Below, piece after piece: positions 1 to 7,511 of a stretch of 16,091 nucleotides of DNA. The position numbers and the translations under genes were made by a program. How positions within the stretch are numbered: position 1 is the first letter of the stretch; each line of letters begins with the position of its first letter. The stretch is from assembly GCA_964468725.1 (NCBI GenBank), contig CAYXVU010000138.1, forward strand, positions 1 to 16,091, given 5' to 3'. The notes beneath the pieces are model-generated. The model saw nothing but the letters and a program-made list of their open reading frames with translations. It did not search any database and was not told where the DNA came from. The stretch is from CAYXVU01 sp964468725 (lineage in GTDB: Bacteria > Acidobacteriota > Blastocatellia > UBA7656).

Positions 1-1800
1 CCGCATAAACGCCGCCGCGTGGAACCATCCGCCGCCGCGAATCACCCGTCCCGTCCCTCGGTCAGGCCCTTTCGGGTCTACCGTTGGGCTAGAAAAGTAA
101 TAATTCTCTGCGTACCAATCCAGACACCACTCCCACACATTGCCATGCATGTCGTACAACCCGAACCGATTGGCCTGTTTCTGCCCGACCGCCTGCGTCT
201 TTTGGCTTGTGTTGTCCCGATACCAAGCTATGGCCTGCAAATCCCCTGCATACATTCCCGTCGTTGCGGCTCGACACGCATACTCCCACTCTGCCTCCGT
301 CGGCAGCCGATAGCGTTTACCGGTGGCTCTCGAAAGCCGTTCGCAAAACTCCACCGCCTCTGCCCATCGCACCTGTTCCACAGGCAAATTATCGCCTTTG
401 AATCTCGACGGATCGGCAGGGAGATCAATCGTCACTTTGGGCAGGCGGGCGACGGCGCGCCATTGCAATTGAGTCACTTCGTATTTGCCCAGATAAAACG
501 CTTGCGAGATTGTCACTTCGTGTTGCGGCCCTTCATCGCTGCGCCTCTCCTTTTCATTTGAGGGCGAGCCGATCAGGAATTTCCCCTCCGGTACTCGCGC
601 CATCTCAAACTCCACGCGGTTGACCAGGTCGGTGTAAACGGGCGGGTCGTGTTCCTGCTTCGTTGGATTCGCGGCATTGGGGTTAGCAGAAAGCGAAGCG
701 TGCTCTTCAAGCTGACGAATCTTGATGCGCGCCAGTCCCGCGAATTTTCCTGTCGGATATACCTTCAGATATTCGCGAAATTCCTCGATGTCTATGCTGG
801 CTTTGATCGAGTTCCAGAACTCCAATTCAATCATCGCCGGGTCTGTGCCCGTCGGCTTTCCGGCATCCGGCACTTTGACGACCGCCGAAATGACCAACTC
901 ATCCGCCTTATAACCTTGAATATCCGCCCAAGGTTTTTGCCTGCGTTCGGATCCTAAATCCTGCGACACGCGTTTGGGCACTCTCTCTTGCAGATAGTTG
1001 ACGATCCCCGCCAACGTCACTTCGCCTTTTTCGTTTGCCGCATCGCCTTTCAGCCCTTCAATCATCGCCCACGTAAAATAGCCTTGCCCTTTCTCTGTGT
1101 ACTCATAAGCCCGATCTCCAACTCCGGTAGCATAGAGCGTAGCAAAAGCCTCGATCTCCCGGTTGCGAGTATCAAAATCGACTTCATAGGCTTTCGACAT
1201 CGGATTGGGGGCATCGGCTCGCCCGCCGGGGTCATTGCGGCAAGCATCCAAAATGACGACCACTTGTTTGACACCAGTTTGGCGGATGAAATCGCGCACC
1301 TGGGTAACACTGATGGCCGTATTTTCCAGCAATGACAAGCTGCCAACCTTCGCATCCGCAGGCAATAAGAAAGCCTTGTTGCTGCGCTCCATCCCATGGC
1401 CGGAAAAGGCTATGAGCAAGAGACCATCGCGCGGAACCGTGCCGACCAAGTTAATCAGGCGTTGCAGAATGTTGGCGCGGGTCGGCTCGCGTTCGTCGGG
1501 TTCACCACTGGCCAACAGGGTCACTTGATCTTTCGGAAAGCCTGCGTAAGTGACCAGCGCATCGGTGAGGCGGCGCGCGTCATTCGCCGCGCCATACAGT
1601 TGGTTGATCTGTTTGTCATGGTAGTCATCAACTCCGACAACCAACGCATAGCGTTTTACAGTGTCCGGCAGCCGACTGACTACTTGCAGGCCGCGACCCT
1701 CCGATTGCGCCGCTCGCGCAGGCCAATATCCAATTGGCAACGTGACCGAAACGGTAAGGAAGTAAACCCCGATAAGACAGTACCCTTTTGACACGACCAT
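1..1800 (-). CDS. Secreted caspase-like protease fused to an FGE/sulfatase-modifying-factor domain (3' end cut by window edge)
   Basis: The leftward reading frame is open for 600 codons to base 1, so the C-terminus is missing. Three ATGs sit in tandem (first bases 1806, 1803, 1800). The AGGGG upstream is 2, 5 and 8 nt from them, so I number from 1800. Residues 1-33 form a hydrophobic export signal ending near PARAAQ. Residues about 48-290 are a peptidase C14 (caspase/metacaspase) domain with its dyad: His135 in FSGHGME and Cys187 in LDACRNDPG. A short helical spacer follows (EFWNSIK to LARIKI, about 335-375), of the kind often found after bacterial caspase domains. From about 393 an FGE-type C-lectin fold begins, with RLPTEAEWEYACRA, GNVWEWCLDWY and RVIRGGGWF. 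The Cys pair of true FGE, just after the last motif, is absent (GGGWFHAAAFMR), so this domain probably binds a ligand rather than oxidising cysteine. Likely role: regulated proteolysis, stress response or defence (inferred). Confidence 0.88.
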   Translation of the reverse strand, partial: MVVSKGYCLIGVYFLTVSVTLPIGYWPARAAQSEGRGLQVVSRLPDTVKRYALVVGVDDYHDKQINQLYGAANDARRLTDALVTYAGFPKDQVTLLASGEPDEREPTRANILQRLINLVGTVPRDGLLLIAFSGHGMERSNKAFLLPADAKVGSLSLLENTAISVTQVRDFIRQTGVKQVVVILDACRNDPGGRADAPNPMSKAYEVDFDTRNREIEAFATLYATGVGDRAYEYTEKGQGYFTWAMIEGLKGDAANEKGEVTLAGIVNYLQERVPKRVSQDLGSERRQKPWADIQGYKADELVISAVVKVPDAGKPTGTDPAMIELEFWNSIKASIDIEEFREYLKVYPTGKFAGLARIKIRQLEEHASLSANPNAANPTKQEHDPPVYTDLVNRVEFEMARVPEGKFLIGSPSNEKERRSDEGPQHEVTISQAFYLGKYEVTQLQWRAVARLPKVTIDLPADPSRFKGDNLPVEQVRWAEAVEFCERLSRATGKRYRLPTEAEWEYACRAATTGMYAGDLQAIAWYRDNTSQKTQAVGQKQANRFGLYDMHGNVWEWCLDWYAENYYFSSPTVDPKGPDRGTGRVIRGGGWFHAAAFMR

Positions 1801-1844
1801 CATCATTACCCCTGGGTGTGGTGGATTCGGACTGCTAGGGCCGG

Positions 1845-1872
1845 TTGACAGTTTTGATTTCCGGCATAGTAG
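1845..1872 (+). promoter_or_regulatory. Possible upstream second promoter for thrC
   Basis: A perfect TTGACA (1845-1850) is followed after 16 bp by TAGTAG (1867-1872, 4 of 6 matches to TATAAT). It lies upstream of the better-matched thrC promoter and may be a tandem start or chance. Confidence 0.25.
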
Positions 1873-1894
1873 CATCGCTTTCAACGGGTCACAA
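1866..1894 (-). promoter_or_regulatory. Possible promoter of the caspase-FGE gene
   Basis: On the minus strand TTGTGA (1889-1894) and TACTAT (1866-1871) are 17 bp apart and point toward the caspase-FGE start 66 bp downstream. Each box matches the sigma-70 consensus at 4 of 6 positions. The site nearly abuts the thrC promoter, so the two divergent genes may share control. The call rests on spacing and weak boxes only. Confidence 0.3.
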
Positions 1895-1895
1895 G

Positions 1896-1924
1896 TTGAA
1901 GGTTTGGGGATAGACGACTATACT
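1896..1924 (+). promoter_or_regulatory. Likely sigma-70-type promoter of thrC
   Basis: TTGAAG (1896-1901) and TATACT (1919-1924, 5 of 6 matches to TATAAT) are separated by exactly 17 bp. They lie 29 bp upstream of the thrC start codon. This is the best-formed promoter I see in the window. Confidence 0.55.
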
Positions 1925-1953
1925 GCACTGCTTTTCCACAAAGAGAACTGATT

Positions 1954-3114
1954 ATGAATGTTACATACCTCTACTGCTCGGCGTGCGGCAAGGAGTATGA
2001 GCCGCGTCGCCTGTATAACCTCTGCGAATGTGGCAAACCGCTAATGGTCGCCTATGACCTCGAACAGGCGCAGCGCACGCTCCGGCGCGAACAGATGAGC
2101 GGACGCGAGGCGACTTTGTGGCGTTATCATGAAGTGCTGCCGGTTGAAGACGAAGCCAATCGTTTATCGCTTGGCGAAGGCTTCACGCCGCTCATCAAAG
2201 CCGAGCGACTTGGTCAGCAACTTGGCTTGCGCCATCTCTACATCAAAGACGAATCGCTCAATCCGACAGCCTCTTTCAAAGCGCGCGGCATGGCAGTGGC
2301 GATTTCAATGGCCAAAGAACTCGGCGTCCGCAAACTGGCCGTCCCCTCTGCGGGCAATGCTGCCGGGGCGCTCGCCGCTTACGCCAGCAAAGGCGGCCTG
2401 GAAGCCTTCCTCTTCATGCCGCAAGACACCCCCAAAGCCAACATCATCGAATGCCAACAGATGGGCGCGCACGTCACCTTGATTGACGGACTCATTACCG
2501 ACTGCGGCAAAATTGTCGCTGAACGCAAAGAGGCGGAAGGGTGGTTCGACGTTTCGACTCTTAAAGAGCCCTATCGCGTCGAAGGCAAGAAGACCATGGG
2601 CTACGAATTGGCAGAACACTTCGCGGGAGAATTGCCCGACGTGATTCTCTATCCGACCGGCGGCGGCACAGGTTTGATCGGCATGTGGAAGGCTTTTGAT
2701 GAGATGGAGCGGATGGGATGGATCGGCGCGGCGCGGCCACGCATGGTGAGTGTGCAAGCGGAAGGGTGCGCGCCGGTGGTGAAAGCCTTCGAAGCCGGGT
2801 TGACGGTTGGCGCGGAAATCCCCGATGCCCACACCGTCGCATCGGGGCTGCGAGTGCCGCGCGCAGTGGGCGATTTTCTGATGCTCGACATTATTCGCAA
2901 AAGCGGCGGCACCGCCATCGCCATTTCGGATGACGAATTGGTAGCCGCCGTCAAAGAGATCAGCACCGCCGAAGGTGTCTTCGTCGCCCCCGAAGGCGGG
3001 GCATTATTTCCGGCGCTCAAACGGATGCTGGCCGATGGCTTGGTCAGCCGCGACGAACGCATCGTTCTCTTCAACACCGGGTCAGGGCTGAAGTACCTCG
3101 ACCTATTCGACTAA
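1954..3114 (+). CDS. thrC: Threonine synthase
   Basis: This is a PLP enzyme that converts O-phospho-L-homoserine and water to L-threonine and phosphate (EC 4.2.3.1), the last step of threonine biosynthesis, in the cytoplasm. It has 386 residues, normal for the short bacterial/archaeal-type class. The N-terminus carries a zinc-ribbon-like Cys set (Cys8, Cys11, Cys24, Cys26), seen in many members. The PLP lysine is Lys109 in NPTASFKARG. SAGNAAGALAAYA (about 132-144) is the substrate/cofactor loop, and the Gly-rich phosphate-binding loop is PTGGGTG (234-240). The start is supported by AAGAGA seven bases upstream of the ATG and by the promoter at 1896-1924. The related fold-type-II enzyme threonine dehydratase is less likely, because the N-terminal ribbon and SFKARG context fit threonine synthase. 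It stands alone, not in a hom-thrB operon within view. Confidence 0.93.
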   Translation: MNVTYLYCSACGKEYEPRRLYNLCECGKPLMVAYDLEQAQRTLRREQMSGREATLWRYHEVLPVEDEANRLSLGEGFTPLIKAERLGQQLGLRHLYIKDESLNPTASFKARGMAVAISMAKELGVRKLAVPSAGNAAGALAAYASKGGLEAFLFMPQDTPKANIIECQQMGAHVTLIDGLITDCGKIVAERKEAEGWFDVSTLKEPYRVEGKKTMGYELAEHFAGELPDVILYPTGGGTGLIGMWKAFDEMERMGWIGAARPRMVSVQAEGCAPVVKAFEAGLTVGAEIPDAHTVASGLRVPRAVGDFLMLDIIRKSGGTAIAISDDELVAAVKEISTAEGVFVAPEGGALFPALKRMLADGLVSRDERIVLFNTGSGLKYLDLFD

Positions 3115-3119
3115 TATCC

Positions 3120-3138
3120 GCCAGCGTCACCGACTGGC
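3120..3138. terminator. Weak stem-loop between convergent genes
   Basis: GCCAG (3120-3124) pairs with CTGGC (3134-3138) around a 9-nt loop in the 35-bp gap between the stops of thrC and the leftward secreted-protein gene. There is no T-run on either side, so termination is uncertain. The position between converging genes is the main argument. Confidence 0.25.
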
Positions 3139-3149
3139 ACGCCTTCGCT

Positions 3150-4253
3150 TCACGGGCAGGTAGCAAAGGCCGCCGTATCCTGTACCGCCGGAAACGGATT
3201 CACCGCAGGATTTCGAAAGACCTGAAAGGTATTGGCATTCGGGCACTGCTGCAAATCCTTTGTCCCCTTCTTGAGGATAATGCGCGTGTCCGTGATGCTC
3301 TTGATCTTTTGCCCTTTGCCGTTGATAAAAACCATATCGTCGGGTTTGAAGCAGAGTCCGGTGATGATAACTTTATTACCTTTCTTCGTCACCTCACTGA
3401 TAAATGGCCCGTCGGTCGGTGCGAGCGTGAAGCTTTCGATCATCTCTTTCAACGTCTTCAGCGGCCTCGCCTCGCCGGTCTGCAAATTAATTTCAAAGAT
3501 CGTCGTCACCTCTTCGCCTTCAAGCACGGTGGAAACGAAAGCTTGATGATTGGAATACCAGGCAACTTCAACTTTGAAGTAGGCGCTGTTGGCCTTTATT
3601 GCGGGGGATAGCGGGGCAACGGTTTGGAGGTTGCCGACAGCTTGATCGAGCATGGCAAGCACTTGTCCGTCAAAACAGTACATCACGGGCGAATTATCAG
3701 GAGCCGCGATGTCGAAAGCGATGCCCTTGATCTCTGGTCGCCTTCCGGCATTCACATCATTCATCGCATAGGTTAGGAATTTTTCATTTTTGAACTGTCC
3801 CGTCTTATCGAATACCAGCAGGTTGTTGAAAAAGACGATGGCGATGTCTTCGGTGACGGGGTCAACATCGAAAGTCAGATTATCAAGGAAGGGAGGGGGG
3901 AAACTGAGGCCGAGCTTTTTTGTATTGCCCAACTCATCAATGCGATAAACATTTCCAAGCGTAGTGAAGGCGACAAAACCATCGGGAGTAAAATCCCAAT
4001 CTTTGATCTTCTCGTCAGCCAATAATCCTTTGAGCATTACGGTGCGGACGATCTGGCCTTTTTCGTTCAGAAAATCCAAGGTCAAGCCATCACGACTGAC
4101 GCGAAACGGCGGCACTGCGGTATCGCCTCCTTCATTGGCGGCGGCGCGGGCGGCAGGGACAAGCGTCGCGCTTGTAGGCGCAACACGTAAGGCAGCGGTC
4201 AACAATAAAGCGGGGACAAGCAAGAGGAATGGGACCATTCGTAGTTTATTCAT
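3150..4253 (-). CDS. Secreted protein of unknown function with C-terminal IPT/TIG-like domain
   Basis: I do not recognise a named family for the whole protein (367 residues). Residues 1 to about 38 form a Sec signal: a basic start, a long Leu/Ala/Val core and an Ala-rich end (PAARAAA). Residues about 48-275 are beta-rich with repeated phrases such as 'DGFVAFTTLGNVYRIDE' and 'DIAIVFFNNLLVFDK', which resemble blades of a beta-propeller. From about 277 to 345 an IPT/TIG-like immunoglobulin fold is suggested by PFISEVTKKGNKVIITG, then FKPDDMVFINGKG and TDTRIILKKG. Three cysteines lie in the last 70 residues (301, 337, 366), which may form a disulfide outside the cytoplasm. The start is the only ATG before the signal, and its ribosome site is weak (GTGA). 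No neighbour hints at a role. It probably binds a ligand or protein at the cell surface (inferred). Confidence 0.8.
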   Translation of the reverse strand: MNKLRMVPFLLLVPALLLTAALRVAPTSATLVPAARAAANEGGDTAVPPFRVSRDGLTLDFLNEKGQIVRTVMLKGLLADEKIKDWDFTPDGFVAFTTLGNVYRIDELGNTKKLGLSFPPPFLDNLTFDVDPVTEDIAIVFFNNLLVFDKTGQFKNEKFLTYAMNDVNAGRRPEIKGIAFDIAAPDNSPVMYCFDGQVLAMLDQAVGNLQTVAPLSPAIKANSAYFKVEVAWYSNHQAFVSTVLEGEEVTTIFEINLQTGEARPLKTLKEMIESFTLAPTDGPFISEVTKKGNKVIITGLCFKPDDMVFINGKGQKIKSITDTRIILKKGTKDLQQCPNANTFQVFRNPAVNPFPAVQDTAAFATCP

Positions 4254-4348
4254 AATTCACTGAAAGACGCTTTCACACTTGCTTAACGGCAAACGTAACA
4301 GCGACTTGTTTCCCTTCTTCGCAATCGCCTTGAGCAGGGGAGCGTCCG

Positions 4349-4372
4349 ACGCAGTTGAAGTGCCAACTGCGT
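4349..4372. repeat. Perfect 9-bp inverted repeat, possible operator
   Basis: ACGCAGTTG (4349-4357) and CAACTGCGT (4364-4372) are exact reverse complements around a 6-nt centre (AAGTGC). No T-run follows on either side, and the element lies between two divergent genes. A protein-binding operator or an untranslated-leader hairpin therefore fits better than a terminator. Confidence 0.45.
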
Positions 4373-4468
4373 ATACCCTCTCAACTACATAACGCGAGAT
4401 TACATTGCCTAAAGGCTCAACCGAGTCACTTTTTTGTTGCGGCAACCATCTGCCCTTTCAAGCTGATG

Positions 4469-4474
4469 TATAAT
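4469..4474 (+). promoter_or_regulatory. Perfect TATAAT -10 box upstream of kinase gene
   Basis: TATAAT is 95 bp upstream of the chosen kinase start and preceded by TG directly against the box. No hexamer resembling TTGACA lies 15-19 bp upstream, so any promoter here would depend on the -10 or on an activator. Confidence 0.35.
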
Positions 4475-4569
4475 CACAAGCGTTTGCCTGACGGTGAGAA
4501 GATCAGCAGCAGAGATTGGCGCAGAGGCAGGTGGCAGAATCGGCAACAACCGGAAACCGTTTCGACCTT

Positions 4570-7146
4570 ATGACCCCGGAACGTTATCAACAGGTCAAAC
4601 AAATTTTTCAAGCGACGCTAGAGCGCGAGCCTGCCGCGCGCCAAGCTTACCTTGATGCCCTGTGTGCAACCGATTCTGAACTCAGAGTTGCTGTTGAGAA
4701 CCTGCTTGCCGCCCATCAAGAGGCTGACAGCTTCATCGAAACGCCCGCCTTGCGAGGGCTCTCCGACCTATTCGCCAATCTTTCCAAACCAGCACCGGAG
4801 TCGCACATCGGGCATTATCGCTTGATTCGAGAGATCGGGCATGGCGGCATGGGCGCGGTCTATCTGGCTGAACGCGCCGACGAAGCCTATCACAAAGAGG
4901 TGGCCATCAAGTTGGTGCGGTACGGGTTGGCAACGCCGGAGATTCGCCGCCGTTTTCTCAGCGAACGTCAGATTCTCGCGCAACTCGATCATCCGAATAT
5001 CGCCCGCTTGCTTGATGGCGGCACAACCGACGACGGCCTCCCCTATTTGGTGATGGAGTACGTCGAAGGGCTGCCGCTCATCGAATACGCCAACCACCGC
5101 CGTCTGACGACGACCCAACGCCTGCACCTCTTTCGCACCATCTGTTCGGCAGTTCATTACGCGCACATCAATTTGATCGTTCACCGCGACCTCAAACCGG
5201 GCAACATTTTGGTCACCCAAGAAGGCGTCCCAAAATTACTCGACTTCGGCATTGCCAAAGTCTTCGATGCTTCCCTGCCCGCCGAAGACACAACCCGCAC
5301 CGAGTTGCGCGCGATGACACCCGGATATGCCAGCCCCGAACAACTGGGCGGCGAACGCATCACGACAGCAAGCGATGTCTACAGTCTGGGGATCATCCTT
5401 TATCAACTGCTCACCGGATTGCGACCCTATCCGCGCCAGTCGGCGATGGCGCAGGAGATCGTGCGCGCCGTTCCCGAACACCAGCCGGAGAAGCCGAGTG
5501 CGGCCATCACGCGAGCCGACGGTGAGCAAACGACCGTAAGCGGCGAATCACCTGACAAGCTCAGACGCCAACTCAAAGGCGACCTCGATAACATCATTTT
5601 GATGGCGCTACGCAAAGAGCCGGAGCGGCGCTACGCCTCCGTCGAACAATTCGCCGAAGACCTGCGTCGTTACCTGAACGGGTTGCCGGTGCTGGCGAGG
5701 CAAGATGCGGTTGGCTATCGAGCCAGCAAATTCGTTCGCCGCAATAAAGCAGCGGTAGCCGCCGTCGGATTACTCCTGTCGGTCATCGTCGCCGGTATCA
5801 TCGCAACCGGATGGCAAGCGCGACGGGCTGCCGAACAAGCGCGCATCGCTGCCGAACAACGCGACAAAGCCCTGCTCGAACAGACCAAAGCGGAACGCAT
5901 TAACACCTTCTTTCAGCAGATGCTCGCCTATGCCAACCCAAGCTGGTATGCGCCTGGAAAGGGCAAACGCCGCGACTTGACCGTCATCGAAGCTCTTGAC
6001 GAAGCCGCCCACCGCATCGAGTCCGAGTTGCACGATCAGCCCGACATCAAGGCGGAAATTCATATGACCATCGGCGATACCTATGGCGCGATTGGCCGCC
6101 TCGACCTCGCGCAACTCCATTTTGAGAAGGCCTTGACAATTCGCCGCCAGTTGTTTGGCGAAGAACATGTCAAAGTCGCAGAGAGCTTATATTACTTAGG
6201 CGGCGCGAAAGTTCTACTCGGCAAAATCGGCGAAGGCGAACGACTCTATCAAGCAGCGTTGGCTATCCAACGCACCATGCCCGAAGTCGGTAACAATCTG
6301 CCCTATATGCTGATTGACTACGGCAACCTCTTCGCTTCAAGAAGCGAGGTTGCGAGCGCCGAGCCGTTGTTTCGAGAGGCCTTGCATCTCTTTCAAACAC
6401 GTTATGGCCATGAGCATATCACGGTAGCCATCGCGCATGACTATCTCGGCGGCGCATACTACAACTGGGGCGATCTGGATGCCGCGCAGTCCGAGTATGA
6501 AGAAGCCCTGCGGCTATCGGAACAGTCTCCCGATAATATGAAAGTCAGGCTCAAATTGCGGCTGGCGGAGATTCAAATTGCGCGCGGCCAACACGAAGAG
6601 ATGGAAGAGTTGTTACGAGAGAGCATACGCGTACACATAGCCGTCTTCGGCGAACGTCACCACTTGACCAATGGAGCGCGTTGGCCGTTAGCCCGTTGGC
6701 ACTATGAGCGCGGCAATTATCAACGTGCGCGGCGCGAAGTTGACATCATCCAGGAGACCGAACGCTTGTTGTATGGGGACGAGGCGGTGCAGCATGCCAA
6801 TTCGAAGATGATGGCAGCGATGATCGCTCATAAGCTCGGCCAGTCGCAACACGTAGAGATCGAGTTGCGAGAAGTGTTGGCTCTCTATCGGCAGGTGCAT
6901 GCGGGGAATGACTATTGGCTGGTCGGCATCAAAACCATGCTCGGCGAATATCTGACCGATCAACGACGCTATGCCGAAGCCGAGACCTTTTTGCGAGAGT
7001 GTCTGGAGACTTTGCGCGCCTGCCAATCGCCGAAAAGTTTTCGCATCAGAGAGGCGCTGCAACGGCTAATGGCGTTATACGAAAGGTGGGGGCAGCCCTC
7101 GCAAGCGGCTCGCTGTCGCTCAGAGATTGCGGCGCTGACCGATTAA
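4570..7146 (+). CDS. Membrane-anchored Ser/Thr protein kinase with C-terminal TPR region
   Basis: This is a Hanks-type kinase of 858 residues, counting from the ATG at 4570. The frame extends upstream to a TTG at 4516, adding 18 residues. I prefer 4570 because proteins of this type typically begin with MTPERYQQVKQ, although neither start has a strong ribosome site. An N-terminal helical region (1-60) is followed by the kinase domain at about 82-370. The domain has the Gly loop GHGGMGAVY (90-98), Lys114 in VAIKL, HRD at 205-207 in VHRDLKPGN, DFG at 225-227 and an ASPEQ activation segment. All catalytic residues are present. One membrane helix lies at about 394-416 after a basic RRNK stretch. 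An Ala/Glu/Arg-rich helix follows, then TPR-like helical repeats (about 450-858), for example around YLGGAYYNWGDLDAAQ. The kinase should face the cytoplasm and the TPR part the periplasm, as a sensor or scaffold (topology inferred). Its substrate is unknown, and no sigma factor or phosphatase gene is adjacent. Confidence 0.92.
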   Translation: MTPERYQQVKQIFQATLEREPAARQAYLDALCATDSELRVAVENLLAAHQEADSFIETPALRGLSDLFANLSKPAPESHIGHYRLIREIGHGGMGAVYLAERADEAYHKEVAIKLVRYGLATPEIRRRFLSERQILAQLDHPNIARLLDGGTTDDGLPYLVMEYVEGLPLIEYANHRRLTTTQRLHLFRTICSAVHYAHINLIVHRDLKPGNILVTQEGVPKLLDFGIAKVFDASLPAEDTTRTELRAMTPGYASPEQLGGERITTASDVYSLGIILYQLLTGLRPYPRQSAMAQEIVRAVPEHQPEKPSAAITRADGEQTTVSGESPDKLRRQLKGDLDNIILMALRKEPERRYASVEQFAEDLRRYLNGLPVLARQDAVGYRASKFVRRNKAAVAAVGLLLSVIVAGIIATGWQARRAAEQARIAAEQRDKALLEQTKAERINTFFQQMLAYANPSWYAPGKGKRRDLTVIEALDEAAHRIESELHDQPDIKAEIHMTIGDTYGAIGRLDLAQLHFEKALTIRRQLFGEEHVKVAESLYYLGGAKVLLGKIGEGERLYQAALAIQRTMPEVGNNLPYMLIDYGNLFASRSEVASAEPLFREALHLFQTRYGHEHITVAIAHDYLGGAYYNWGDLDAAQSEYEEALRLSEQSPDNMKVRLKLRLAEIQIARGQHEEMEELLRESIRVHIAVFGERHHLTNGARWPLARWHYERGNYQRARREVDIIQETERLLYGDEAVQHANSKMMAAMIAHKLGQSQHVEIELREVLALYRQVHAGNDYWLVGIKTMLGEYLTDQRRYAEAETFLRECLETLRACQSPKSFRIREALQRLMALYERWGQPSQAARCRSEIAALTD

Positions 7147-7163
7147 GAAGTTTCGGCGTCCGA

Positions 7164-7382
7164 CTATTTATAGATGCGGCGCCATCGCAGACCGCACTCG
7201 GAGCAGCGAATCAGACGTTTAGGCTTGCCCTTCGCGCCATAGCGAATGCCGCCCGCCTCCCACAAAGAGGTTTCCCGTCCGCACGTACTGCACTGCATCA
7301 TCCAATCGCGTGACGCTGCTTCCATACTGGCAGTCGTCTCTTTCGAGAAGAAAGAGGCAATCAAATTTTGTATCCAACTCAT
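7164..7382 (-). CDS. Small zinc-ribbon protein
   Basis: This 72-residue protein has two CxxC knuckles: Cys31/Cys34 in MQCSTCG and Cys60/Cys63 in RCSECG. The spacing fits one zinc-ribbon. The stretch between them (SLWEAGGIRYGAKGKPKRL) is basic and well ordered, and similar small zinc-ribbon proteins occur widely in bacteria without assigned function. Residues 1-13 could form a short amphipathic helix. AAGAAGG stands 4 nt upstream of the ATG, which supports translation. The gene converges on the kinase gene, with only 17 nt between the stops. It lies 129 nt downstream of the mutase gene on the same strand, across a GC-rich hairpin. It may bind nucleic acid or serve as a zinc-bound structural module. 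The function is unknown. Confidence 0.75.
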   Translation of the reverse strand: MSWIQNLIASFFSKETTASMEAASRDWMMQCSTCGRETSLWEAGGIRYGAKGKPKRLIRCSECGLRWRRIYK

Positions 7383-7420
7383 CGAGCCTTCTTTAACAGA
7401 ACCGTGCTCATCACGCAGCG

Positions 7421-7463
7421 GTTTGCCCTGCCCATGAGGCGCGCGGTTTGGCGCGCGGCAAAC
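7421..7463 (-). terminator. Two-layer GC-rich stem-loop after the mutase gene
   Basis: GTTTGCC (7421-7427) and GGCAAAC (7457-7463) form an outer 7-bp stem enclosing an inner hairpin GCGCGC (7439-7444) / GCGCGC (7451-7456). CCGCGCGCC is also directly repeated within it on the minus strand. The element lies about 50 nt past the mutase stop and upstream of the zinc-ribbon start. It could terminate mutase transcripts or fold as a leader, but there is no T-run, so factor-independent termination is doubtful. Confidence 0.4.
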
Positions 7464-7511
7464 AGATGCTCCCCATTGGCCATAGTCATTCCGTTCGCAA
7501 ACAGAATACCT

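Larger units (their letters stand above)
4254..4569. other. 316-bp divergent intergenic region
   Basis: This gap separates the starts of the leftward secreted-protein gene and the rightward kinase gene. It holds a 9-bp inverted repeat and a TATAAT box, listed separately. A leftward open frame of 62 codons lies inside it and ends 3 nt before the secreted-protein start, but it has no recognisable content. I see no RNA gene or riboswitch. Confidence 0.5.

Noticed and set aside
1..60. Apparent frameshift in the FGE-like domain near base 65
   Set aside because: On re-reading, the coding strand has GGGCC there, not GGCC. The frame runs through VDPKGP to RVIRGGGW without a break.
19..561. Rightward open frame of 180 codons
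   Set aside because: It lies antisense to the FGE-like domain, whose reverse-strand frame carries clear family motifs. Its own translation has no recognisable domain.
4257..4445. Leftward 62-codon open frame just upstream of the secreted-protein gene
   Set aside because: It has no domain, no ribosome site that I can support, and it contains the perfect inverted repeat. It is probably chance.
4516..4569. TTG start at 4516 for the kinase
   Set aside because: It would add 18 residues before the MTPERYQQVK start typical of these kinases. It is kept only as an alternative.
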